Of a stretch of DNA of 19,583 bases, positions 12,975 to 19,583 are shown piece after piece. The stretch's first letter is position 1. Every line of letters begins with the position of its first letter. Below the pieces are notes generated by a model that worked only from the letters and a program-made list of their open reading frames with translations, made no database searches and had not been told where the DNA came from. Both the position numbers and the translations under genes were made by a program. This stretch comes from Candidatus Pacearchaeota archaeon (lineage in GTDB: Archaea > Nanoarchaeota > Nanoarchaeia > Pacearchaeales > GW2011-AR1): the NCBI GenBank assembly GCA_002686195.1, contig NZAS01000012.1, positions 1 through 19,583 on the forward strand, written 5' to 3'.

Positions 12975-14084
12975 ATGAAAAAAAAGACAATACTGGTATG
13001 TGGGGGTGGGGGATTTATTGGAAGTCACCTGGTTGTGAGATTAAAATCACAAGGTCACTGGGTTAGGGTTTGTGATCTTAAAAAGCCCAAGTTTGGATTG
13101 ACATCACCTGCGGACGATTTTGTTATTGGAGATCTGAGAGATCAAAAAGTGTGTGACAGCTTGTTTGAGACATACGTAGATGGGGTAAAAAGACGAAAAA
13201 CAAAATTTGGTTCTCAAGAACAAACAAATGCTGGTGCGTTGATTTACGATGAGATTTATCAATTGGCAGCCGACATGGGTGGCGCAGGATTTGTCTTTAC
13301 AGGAGAGAACGATGCAGACATTATGTACAACTCTGCATTAATAAATTTAAATATATTGGAAAGAGCATTTAGGTACGAAGCAAAAAAAATATTCTACAGC
13401 TCTAGTGCTTGCGTTTATCCAAATAGAAACCAAGAAGATCCAGATAGTCCGATGTGCTCAGAGGACTCTGTGTATCCAGCCGAGCCGGACAGCGAATATG
13501 GGTGGGAGAAATTATTTAGCGAAAGACTATATCTTGCTTATTCTAAAAATAAAGGAATGAATGTGAGAATTGCTAGATTGCATAATATATTTGGAAGATA
13601 CGGAGAGTGGCAAGGCGGAAGAGAAAAAGCACCTGCAGCTTTGTGCAGAAAAGTCGCAGAATCAATTGATGGAGGAGAAATTGAAGTGTGGGGTGACGGT
13701 AAACAAACAAGGTCCTTTCTATATATAGATGAGTGCATAGATGGCATTCAAAAACTGATGGAGTCCGATGTTGAATTTCCGATTAATATAGGATCAGAAG
13801 AAATGATTACGATAAATGATTTAGCAAAGATGATTATCAATATATCAGAGAAGAACATATCTATAAAGAATATTTCAGGTCCAACAGGTGTGATGGGAAG
13901 AAATTCTGACAATACAATCATTGAAGATGTTCTCGGGTGGAAGCCAACGTCCCCACTTATGCCAGGACTTAGAAGTACATATGATTGGATTAATTATATT
14001 GCTCCTAAAAAAATTGAGTCTACTGGAGGCTTGATTAACTCAGCAAAGTTAGATTACGAAGATAGGGAAAGGAGAGGAGATTGA
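12975..14084 (+). CDS. gme: GDP-mannose 3,5-epimerase-like enzyme (extended SDR)
   Basis: 369 aa. NAD-binding GGGGFIGSH (10-18), AADMGGAGF (98-106), SSSACVYP (142-149), Y-x-x-x-K as YGWEK (175-179), GGREKAPAALCRK (214-226), WGDGKQTRSFLYIDEC (239-254), NIGSEEM (271-277) and GRNSDN (308-313). These are specific marks of GDP-mannose 3,5-epimerase. C146 and K218 align with the Cys/Lys acid-base pair of the plant enzyme, so activity is expected: GDP-D-mannose to GDP-L-galactose (and some GDP-L-gulose). A ~20-residue basic insertion (VKRRKTKFGSQEQTNAG, ~71-87) and a ~25-residue C-terminal extension are additions. AAAGGA lies upstream of the ATG. The stop overlaps the TTG of the Cys-rich gene (TTGA), so the operon is coupled with the GT11 gene. 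Confidence 0.87.
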   Translation: MKKKTILVCGGGGFIGSHLVVRLKSQGHWVRVCDLKKPKFGLTSPADDFVIGDLRDQKVCDSLFETYVDGVKRRKTKFGSQEQTNAGALIYDEIYQLAADMGGAGFVFTGENDADIMYNSALINLNILERAFRYEAKKIFYSSSACVYPNRNQEDPDSPMCSEDSVYPAEPDSEYGWEKLFSERLYLAYSKNKGMNVRIARLHNIFGRYGEWQGGREKAPAALCRKVAESIDGGEIEVWGDGKQTRSFLYIDECIDGIQKLMESDVEFPINIGSEEMITINDLAKMIINISEKNISIKNISGPTGVMGRNSDNTIIEDVLGWKPTSPLMPGLRSTYDWINYIAPKKIESTGGLINSAKLDYEDRERRGD

Positions 14085-14356
14085 AAAAACAACGTCCCTG
14101 TCTCTCACAACGCCTCTGCCTCTCCTTGATCTACGACATAAGGTGCGGCAGACATTCTGGCATACCTATTTGTTGCATAATTTTCTTTATTTTGTGTCCT
14201 CTATTTAGATTTAGCAGACCAAGGGTATGGTATATGTACAAGGCGTGGGATTGGGACTATTTTCCGTGTCCTATATGTTATTTTACAAAGAGAAACATAG
14301 GAAAGAAGCTTAAGGGTTGTAACTGCTCATCTAGGTTCGGGGGAGTCAAGAAATGA
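14081..14356 (+). CDS. Cys-rich small membrane protein with CxxC motif (91 aa)
   Basis: 91 aa. Residues ~19-43 run DIRCGRHSGIPICCIIFFIL..., giving one transmembrane helix beginning with a Cys pair. Afterwards come PCPIC (62-66) and GCNC (79-82), four cysteines able to bind one metal as a small zinc-ribbon-like knuckle. The start is TTG at 14081, overlapping the epimerase stop, with GGAGAGGAG directly upstream. Its own TGA overlaps the ATG of the GT11 gene (ATGA, 14353-14356). Small proteins with an RCG..SGIP.CC..FF segment occur as bacterial and phage orphans; no function is known to me. Position between donor-making enzyme and transferase suggests a membrane adaptor for that pathway, which is inference. 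Confidence 0.65.
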   Translation: MKKQRPCLSQRLCLSLIYDIRCGRHSGIPICCIIFFILCPLFRFSRPRVWYMYKAWDWDYFPCPICYFTKRNIGKKLKGCNCSSRFGGVKK

Positions 14357-15300
14357 TGCCCAAAGAGTTTATATTCCTTCCGTATTGGTATGGAAGATTT
14401 GGGAACAGAATACATGAATATGTCTACCTTGCAACCTATGCTCGAATAAACAGTGTTGATTTTTATCTTCCGTGTAAATGGGAGGGTACTCGGCTATTTA
14501 AACTTCAACCTGGAAAAATAATAGAAGACGAGAAGATAAAAGATTTTATTCGAATATTTAGGGATATTGTTGATGGTAATGCCGAGGGTGATTTTAGGGA
14601 TTTTTTTAACGACAACTATTCTGTAGACATAAAAAGAATAAATCCTCACGATAGTGGGTACGAGAAGAAGAGCCCAGCTTCTCTTGTAATGAGCCATTGC
14701 GCATATAGTAAAAAAATATATAACGAAATGTCTAAGGATCATATTTTAGGTTTACTGGAATTTTCCGATGAAGTAAAGAGCTTAGACTCATATAAATACT
14801 GGGAGAGTCGCAAGGGGACATATGACATTGCACACTTAAGAAGGGGAGATATTTCTAGTGTTATTTTTAACAAAAATAATATTCAATATTATTCCGTAAT
14901 TTCAAAAGAAGCATATTATAATGCTTTTGAAAAATACGGCTTTGATAAAGATTGCGTAGAGTGGGTGTCGGATGATGTTTCGAAAAAATGGGATAATAGA
15001 GAGAAAAAGTGTTATAATTTTGGATACAAATATCCAGAGGGATCTCGTTATAAAAAAGGGATCATGTTTGATTGGCTGGAAGATTTTTTAGCTCTATACT
15101 TCGCAAGAACTATATTTAGAGCAAACTCATCCTTCAGCTGGTGGGCTGCATTTATGTCTCCCACAGCAAAGGTTTATAGTCCTGTATTAACTAAGCGTCA
15201 CATATATGGAGTTGATGGAAAAGAAGAGATTATGGAAGATTTTACCGAGGGAAATCACCCCCATTGGCAAAAAGGAAACTGTGATATCGTCATCAATTAA
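14353..15300 (+). CDS. Family GT11 glycosyltransferase (alpha-1,2-fucosyltransferase-like)
   Basis: 315 aa. An N-terminal GRFGNRIHEYVYLATYAR (14-31) is the G.GN..F/H..A motif of GT11. HLRRGD (161-166) is the donor-binding H-x-R-R-G-D. DWLEDFLALYFARTIFRANSSFSWWAAF (240-267) matches the conserved D...L..C..I.aNSTFSWWaA block. GT11 enzymes transfer L-fucose from GDP-L-fucose with inversion, acting on the cytosolic side. The directly coupled epimerase would make GDP-L-galactose (6-hydroxy-L-fucose in configuration), so that may be the real donor. The stop end overlaps the convergent cytidylyltransferase gene by 8 bases. Family call firm, donor inferred. Confidence 0.82.
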   Translation: MMPKEFIFLPYWYGRFGNRIHEYVYLATYARINSVDFYLPCKWEGTRLFKLQPGKIIEDEKIKDFIRIFRDIVDGNAEGDFRDFFNDNYSVDIKRINPHDSGYEKKSPASLVMSHCAYSKKIYNEMSKDHILGLLEFSDEVKSLDSYKYWESRKGTYDIAHLRRGDISSVIFNKNNIQYYSVISKEAYYNAFEKYGFDKDCVEWVSDDVSKKWDNREKKCYNFGYKYPEGSRYKKGIMFDWLEDFLALYFARTIFRANSSFSWWAAFMSPTAKVYSPVLTKRHIYGVDGKEEIMEDFTEGNHPHWQKGNCDIVIN

Positions 15301-15955
15301 TGAGTTGCTCTGAATATAGTATCTCTGCTATTTTAAAATCAAGTTCAGTATCGATATCAAACCCCTCAATCTCGCTTAAATAAATGAATTTTGTTTCTGG
15401 TGTTACTAAGTTTCCATACTCTAATAGTTCTTTTTTCCCAATAATAGCAATTGCAAAGTTTAATTTAAAAACATCATCAGGAAGGTCTTGACTTCTTGGT
15501 TGATTTTCCATCTTATAGTTTAATGGAGATTTTCCCATCCACAAAAAATCTTTCACTTTTGTTGCAGACATAACAGATTGACCTTCGTATGAATTAATTG
15601 CATCTCTGTATGTATCTATACTTGTCATTGGACTAGTAACCTGAGATAATAGCATAGTGTTTGTTTCTATATTTGTTCCGACATTTGCCCAGTAGTCTCT
15701 TGTTAAACACTCTGACCGAGCAAAATATTCATCTCTTATTAAAGTTTTAATTTTGTTATTTTTTGCTATTTTTATTGATTTTTTACAGTTAGTATTGACA
15801 ATAATGTCATCTATTATCTCTAGTTCTTTTAGAGCTTTCATTTGATTAATTTTAATTTGCAATAAGCTTGAGTCGCAAAAGTTTTTTGTGTTTTTATCTA
15901 TTATTCTTTCTGATCCAGCCCTTGTTGGGATAACTGCAGTTATTTCGATTGTCAC
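15293..15955 (-). CDS. neuA: CMP-sialate-synthetase-like cytidylyltransferase (NeuA family)
   Basis: 220 aa matching the cytidylyltransferase family (PF02348): AVIPTRAGSERIIDKNTK (7-24) is the CTP-binding loop, TRDYWANVGTNIETNTMLLSQVTSPM (85-110) the central region, RSQDLPDDVFKLNFAIAII (154-172) the sugar-acid-binding segment and GFDIDTELDF (198-207) the metal-binding end. The reaction is CTP plus a 2-keto-3-deoxy sugar acid giving the CMP-sugar. Substrate may be sialic acid, another nonulosonate or a KDO-like acid. The GTG start overlaps the aldolase stop, with AGGAAA upstream. No sialic acid synthase (NeuB) is in the window. The alanine in TRAGSER replaces a usual glycine. Confidence 0.8.
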   Translation of the reverse strand: MTIEITAVIPTRAGSERIIDKNTKNFCDSSLLQIKINQMKALKELEIIDDIIVNTNCKKSIKIAKNNKIKTLIRDEYFARSECLTRDYWANVGTNIETNTMLLSQVTSPMTSIDTYRDAINSYEGQSVMSATKVKDFLWMGKSPLNYKMENQPRSQDLPDDVFKLNFAIAIIGKKELLEYGNLVTPETKFIYLSEIEGFDIDTELDFKIAEILYSEQLIN

Positions 15956-16734
15956 TTTCTATTTCCTATTGCTTTGATTCTACTGCTGCATACGTCTTTA
16001 AGTATAGACTGATATTCTTCTTTACTTTTTAACCAGGTCTTTTCGAAGAGGAGTGCAGCCTCAATTCCACTACTTATATTTTTTATATTATTGTCATTAA
16101 GTTCTATAATGACATTTCTAGTTTCTATTCTATCTAACAGTCCCAGGTCGTACAGTTTATTTATAAAAATAGAACTATCTACAGAAATAGTTCCACCAAT
16201 ACATGTAATTAAATCTTTACTTTTAGCACATTCTAGAACAAATTTTGTTTTATCAAAAATAAAATCAGTATTAACTTCTTTTTTTGTCATTCCAAAGGAT
16301 CTTGCAAAATCGGATCTACCCACAACAATGCCGCTTAAAGTATTTGTGTAAGCGCTATTTATTATATTTTGAATATTTTCATATGCGCACTTTGATTCTA
16401 TATTAATAAAGAATCTACATGAATTAAGTATGTTTTTATTTTGAAAGAAAGATACTGTTTCTGACCATTTCTGTAGAGCAAACTCTGATTCAATCATTGG
16501 AGCCACTATGGCATTAGCCTCTAAAATAGCAGAATTCATAACGTCCGTTTTAGCCTCACACCCACCAATTTTAATTGAAAAATCAATACCACATTGATGC
16601 GTTAAGCTCCTAGTAGAAAACATTTCATCAATCATGCATCCTTCATCTTCAAAGGAAGATTTTAATCCAAGTATATTGAAATTATTTTTTAAGTATTTTA
16701 ACTGATTTCGTAAATCATTACGATAAAAAAACAT
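15952..16734 (-). CDS. HpcH/HpaI-type aldolase (citrate-lyase-like TIM barrel)
   Basis: 260 aa. Matches: ILGLKSSFEDEG (21-32), IKIGGCEA (54-61), IVAPMIES (76-83), FFINIES (108-114, metal-binding Glu), IVVGRSDFARSFG (136-148, metal-binding Asp) and a late CIGGTIS (178-184). These fit the HpcH/HpaI aldolase / citrate lyase beta family (PF03328), metal-dependent enzymes that join or split pyruvate-like enolates and aldehydes. It leads a two-gene minus-strand operon and is coupled to the cytidylyltransferase, which suggests it makes the keto-sugar acid that is then CMP-activated. The ATG has GAGGT about 7 bases upstream. Family call good, the substrate unknown. Confidence 0.75.
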   Translation of the reverse strand: MFFYRNDLRNQLKYLKNNFNILGLKSSFEDEGCMIDEMFSTRSLTHQCGIDFSIKIGGCEAKTDVMNSAILEANAIVAPMIESEFALQKWSETVSFFQNKNILNSCRFFINIESKCAYENIQNIINSAYTNTLSGIVVGRSDFARSFGMTKKEVNTDFIFDKTKFVLECAKSKDLITCIGGTISVDSSIFINKLYDLGLLDRIETRNVIIELNDNNIKNISSGIEAALLFEKTWLKSKEEYQSILKDVCSSRIKAIGNRK

Positions 16735-16833
16735 AAGAGTACCTCTATTAGATCGTCATGATACTATATTTTGCATTAATCACAAAAAAAGACTAATTGA
16801 GGGATTTTTGAGTATTTTAAGTATATTAAAGAC

Positions 16834-18804
16834 ATGAGTTGGTACACATTTATAAAGCTTTCCCAAAACTGGCAAACTTATGTCAAAGAAAATCTTAAAG
16901 TAGATGATAGTATTATTGAAGACCTTGAGTCTATTACTGATGATAGAAAACGCAGTATTATTATTAATGAATTAAGAAAAAATCCTGGGTCATCTGTTAA
17001 GCAGATATCTGAGTCCATGCAACCCAGGAAGGAATATAGTCCCACCACGCAAGAAGAAAGAGTTGCTGGATGGTTTGAACCAAGTAAATTAGTTGAGTGG
17101 GCTTTAGTTCAGCTTAGAAAACTGAGAAGAAAAGAAAAAAATGAATCTTGGAGGGGAGAGGCGGTTCTGGGTTTTGTGTATGACCAGGAAGCCTACAATA
17201 GATTATTCAACAGACCAAAGATGCAGGAAATACAAGACTGGTGGTATAATCAGAGACCGGAGATAGCGTCTTATACTGCTGAGGAGGCAATACGAGCTTC
17301 AGGTGAATGGCACGATAGAATATCCGAAGGTACAGATGCAGTAAAATACGAGGAGGGAGAATCTGGTGTTATTTATGGTCCAAAATGGAAAAATGAAAAC
17401 TTCAATGGGTGGACAATAAGAAAGATAACTACTAGCAACGATGCAGACTACGAAGGACACTTAATGGATCACTGCGTGGGATCTTATTCCTGTAATATAT
17501 TAGATGGGTCTGTTAGGGTATTTTCGTTAAGAGATCCAAACAATAAGCCACACGTCACTATGGAAGTTTCTCCAGGGTCTTGGACTTTTAAGCAAATATA
17601 CGGAAAATCTAATTCTGAGCCAAAATCAAAATATAAGAAAATTCTAAAAGAATGGATTCAAACATTAACAAATCCGTCAATTAAAAGTTATACGGAATAC
17701 GATGACTATCACGATGCACCAGTTGACGCAGACGATGTTCCTGAATGGTTGCATAGTGCAATATTTAAGAATGAAGAGTATGGTGTCGTGGATTATGTTT
17801 CTGATTTTAAGTTTGAAGATGCGTATAGGGAGTCTTATTCCGCACTATTAGATGGATATGGGGATGATAATGACGTTATTGAAATCGAGTATGACAAACT
17901 AGATCCCATATATTCGGTCGCACATACGCTAGTGAAAGCCTGTGTTGCTCACGACCGATATAGGCTTCTTTATTTTAAGGAAGAAATGGAAGTTAATTTA
18001 ACGCACATGCCAAACGAAGCAGCAAGATTTGCATTCATATCACCAAAGCAAAATGAATTTGAAACTAATAATCTTATAGATACTATAAATAGGATATCTG
18101 ACGAATTGGATGATGTCACTTATAAGAAAGAGGTTGAGAATAGAGAGATTGACTATTATGAGATTGACGATGGGTTTTCAATAGAAACCCCCAAAGATGT
18201 TTCTAAAAGAATAAAACAGTCATATGCGACTAGATTTATGCCTTTTGCTATCGGAGTGGCTATGGAAAAAGAGTTGAAATCTCAGCTTGCAAAAAATCCA
18301 CTTCCAGTGTTTGAGTGGATGAAGATGATGAGAGGTGGTTTTCCTAAATATACGAAATATCAAGATGTTAACAGTACTAAAAAAGCGAGTTTAAATATGA
18401 ATTTTTATAAAAAAGCACAAATGTATTCTGCAGATGAAATCTTTGGAGATGGAGACGGTGTATTCGGTCATCCAGATGATTATGCAGATAGACCTACTGG
18501 ACAGATAAGAAGTAGGATTAAGCATGATCTTAATAGAGATTTGAAAAGATTCTTATCACCAGACGGTAAAACAGAGTATTTTAATCATATCCCACTATCT
18601 GATATTTTCGATATTATCGAGGGTGTGGGGCTTGTACCTGTAGACGAAGATGGATCAAGATGGGAAGGAATGCTTGCTGGAGAAGATGGAAGAGCAACGA
18701 TTGAATTGATAGACTCAGAAGACTCTTTTAAAAGTTTAAATATGCACATTCAGTGGCACAAGATGCAATCTGGAAAATATGAAATTAATGCATATGTAAA
18801 TTAA
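16834..18804 (+). CDS. PcfJ-like protein with a C-terminal fused KKAQ-type module
   Basis: 656 aa. It begins MSWYTFIKLSQNW. Residues ~195-285 match the PcfJ-like domain: GWTIRKIT, MDHCVGSYSCNI (211-222), VRVFSLRD, PHVTMEVSPGSWTFKQIYGKSN. PcfJ-like proteins accompany conjugative elements and phages; the biochemical role is unknown. Residues ~290-515 are acidic and unrecognised. At residue 522 (base 18397) the sequence restarts as MNFYKKAQMYSADEIFGDGDG and continues 135 residues, ending SGKYEINAYVN, in the style of an independent small protein with its own KxAQ start. Either a fusion or an internal translation start explains this. No stop intervenes. Upstream there is an AT-rich stretch and no clear Shine-Dalgarno. 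Confidence 0.75.
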   Translation: MSWYTFIKLSQNWQTYVKENLKVDDSIIEDLESITDDRKRSIIINELRKNPGSSVKQISESMQPRKEYSPTTQEERVAGWFEPSKLVEWALVQLRKLRRKEKNESWRGEAVLGFVYDQEAYNRLFNRPKMQEIQDWWYNQRPEIASYTAEEAIRASGEWHDRISEGTDAVKYEEGESGVIYGPKWKNENFNGWTIRKITTSNDADYEGHLMDHCVGSYSCNILDGSVRVFSLRDPNNKPHVTMEVSPGSWTFKQIYGKSNSEPKSKYKKILKEWIQTLTNPSIKSYTEYDDYHDAPVDADDVPEWLHSAIFKNEEYGVVDYVSDFKFEDAYRESYSALLDGYGDDNDVIEIEYDKLDPIYSVAHTLVKACVAHDRYRLLYFKEEMEVNLTHMPNEAARFAFISPKQNEFETNNLIDTINRISDELDDVTYKKEVENREIDYYEIDDGFSIETPKDVSKRIKQSYATRFMPFAIGVAMEKELKSQLAKNPLPVFEWMKMMRGGFPKYTKYQDVNSTKKASLNMNFYKKAQMYSADEIFGDGDGVFGHPDDYADRPTGQIRSRIKHDLNRDLKRFLSPDGKTEYFNHIPLSDIFDIIEGVGLVPVDEDGSRWEGMLAGEDGRATIELIDSEDSFKSLNMHIQWHKMQSGKYEINAYVN

Positions 18805-18816
18805 GAGAGACACTTA

Positions 18817-19494
18817 ATGTTGTCAATCTGCTATACGTGCAAAAATAGATCAAACCTACCAAGTAAACACGGAAACCTTCCACTTTTGCGGAGATCTGTA
18901 GCTTCAGTCCTTAGTGCGTGCATCTCTATAGGGGTAGAATTTGAAATTGTCATAAGTGACTGGAAATCAACAGACACAGATTATAAGTGGCTTCCCAAGC
19001 AAGGTAAATTAGTTGTTATAGAGCAGGAAGAGTTTTCTAGAGGATATGGAAGAAATTTTGCTGCAAAAAACGCAAAAAACGATATTTTGTTATTTTTAGA
19101 TGCAGACATGCTTATCGGTAAACAGTTTATAGCTAAATGTACCTACGCTACAACTAACGATAAGACAGTTTATTTTCCCCAATGTTGGTGTGTGACAGAG
19201 GGGGATAGAAAAAAAGATGAAAAATCATTGATAAGTAAGCTACCTTCACATCAGGTGCGATACACCACAAAAGAAGGTATATACACTAGGTCAGGATGGG
19301 CAAACCTGGGATTTGGTTGCTGTTGTATATCAATAAAAGATTTTAAAGATTCTGGTGGATGGCCAGAATATTATTCTTGGGGAAGAGAAGATCCAGATTT
19401 TTATGATTTTTTTGTACAAAATAAATATAATATCATTAGAGAACCAGCAAGCGGATTGGTTCACATGTGGCATCCTCCAGCTAGAGATGTTTGA
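18817..19494 (+). CDS. GT-A glycosyltransferase (GT2 with GT7-type C-terminal motif)
   Basis: 225 aa. Starts LSICYTCKNR, the first strand of GT2-type transferases, then EIVISDWKSTD (43-53), FSRGYGRNFAAKNAKNDILLFLDADM with metal-binding D-A-D (95-97), and GWPEYYSWGREDPDFYDF (181-198), the W-G-x-E-D-x-D/E acceptor motif seen in galactosyl/N-acetylgalactosaminyl transferases of the GT7 type. It ends HMWHPP, with the conserved His. No membrane segment. The donor is probably a UDP-hexose or UDP-HexNAc; the acceptor is unknown. It follows the PcfJ-like gene by 12 bases with GAGAG before the ATG. Confidence 0.82.
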   Translation: MLSICYTCKNRSNLPSKHGNLPLLRRSVASVLSACISIGVEFEIVISDWKSTDTDYKWLPKQGKLVVIEQEEFSRGYGRNFAAKNAKNDILLFLDADMLIGKQFIAKCTYATTNDKTVYFPQCWCVTEGDRKKDEKSLISKLPSHQVRYTTKEGIYTRSGWANLGFGCCCISIKDFKDSGGWPEYYSWGREDPDFYDFFVQNKYNIIREPASGLVHMWHPPARDV

Positions 19495-19568
19495 TAGCAA
19501 GTTTGTGTAATATATGACAAGAGAAAATATCAATAAAGACACATTGAAACATTTATAAAGGACAAAAA

Positions 19569-19583
19569 ATGATAGATTCTAAT
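19569..19583 (+). CDS. Start of a gene cut by the right edge
   Basis: ATG at 19569 begins MIDSN and runs off the window. AAAGGAC lies about 7 bases upstream, a good Shine-Dalgarno, which is why I accept it as a gene start. The 74 bases between the glycosyltransferase stop and this ATG otherwise hold only a 14-codon frame (19514-19558), probably not a gene. Product unknown. Confidence 0.5.

Noticed and set aside
19514..19558. A 14-codon frame before the last gene start as a leader peptide.
   Set aside because: No Shine-Dalgarno, no regulatory codon run and no attenuator structure.
1..19583. tRNA, rRNA, CRISPR array, insertion sequence or attachment site.
   Set aside because: No cloverleaf with a GTTCGA-type arm, no regularly spaced repeats, no transposase or integrase motif and no terminal inverted repeats were seen by eye.

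Overview
Organism. Low-GC, densely packed DNA with 4-bp start/stop overlaps, many tiny genes and frequent strand switches. The gene content points to a large tailed-phage genome or a phage-derived island: DUF4406, an ArdC-like antirestriction protein, a short cREC-like fragment, a PcfJ-like protein, two small HExxH proteins and many short orphans. No terminase, capsid, tail, polymerase, integrase, tRNA or rRNA gene is visible, so the viral assignment is an inference. An outer-membrane porin with a Sec signal peptide implies a Gram-negative host. Its layout (signal peptide, short coiled coil, then an EIRGLVHDVLADAD-type linker before the barrel) reminds me of planctomycete porins, which makes a PVC-group host a guess worth testing.

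Layout. (1) 1-2.66 kb: two-way cluster of small orphan genes, including two HExxH zincin-like proteins, a 364+ aa acidic protein cut by the left edge, a cREC-like fragment and a 41-aa membrane peptide. (2) 2.74-4.86 kb: DUF4406 protein and an ArdC-like antirestriction protein. (3) 4.89-10.23 kb: GT8 glycosyltransferase, GT-D-like glycosyltransferase, EVE-domain protein, helical protein translationally coupled to a complete type II glutamine synthetase, and a probable GT-B/CDP-glycerol-transferase-like enzyme. (4) 10.22-11.64 kb: terminator, OprO/P-type porin and a 60-aa membrane peptide in one minus-strand operon. (5) 11.64-12.62 kb: regulatory intergenic region, then a protein with a histone-H1-like Lys tail. 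(6) 12.75-15.30 kb: small orphan, GDP-mannose 3,5-epimerase, Cys-rich membrane peptide and GT11 fucosyltransferase-like enzyme, the last three coupled by 4-bp overlaps. (7) 15.29-16.73 kb, minus strand: HpcH/HpaI aldolase and CMP-sialate-synthetase-like cytidylyltransferase, also coupled. (8) 16.83-19.58 kb: PcfJ-like protein with a second protein apparently fused to its C-terminus, GT2/GT7-type glycosyltransferase, and the first codons of another gene.

How the genes may work together. The dominant theme is glycan building: five probable glycosyltransferases, plus enzymes that appear to make two special donors. GDP-L-galactose would come from the epimerase and be used by the GT11 enzyme next door. 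A CMP-activated keto-sugar acid would come from the aldolase/cytidylyltransferase pair. The glycan could decorate the virion, remodel the host envelope, or modify DNA; the sequence does not decide. Glutamine synthetase and the porin look like auxiliary metabolic and envelope genes. ArdC-like and EVE proteins fit conflict with host restriction.

Regulation. Several transcription-unit-leading genes start within a few bases of an AT-rich element (AATAATA core) and lack a Shine-Dalgarno, which hints at leaderless transcripts. Operon-internal genes and the porin, EVE and Lys-rich genes have clear Shine-Dalgarnos.
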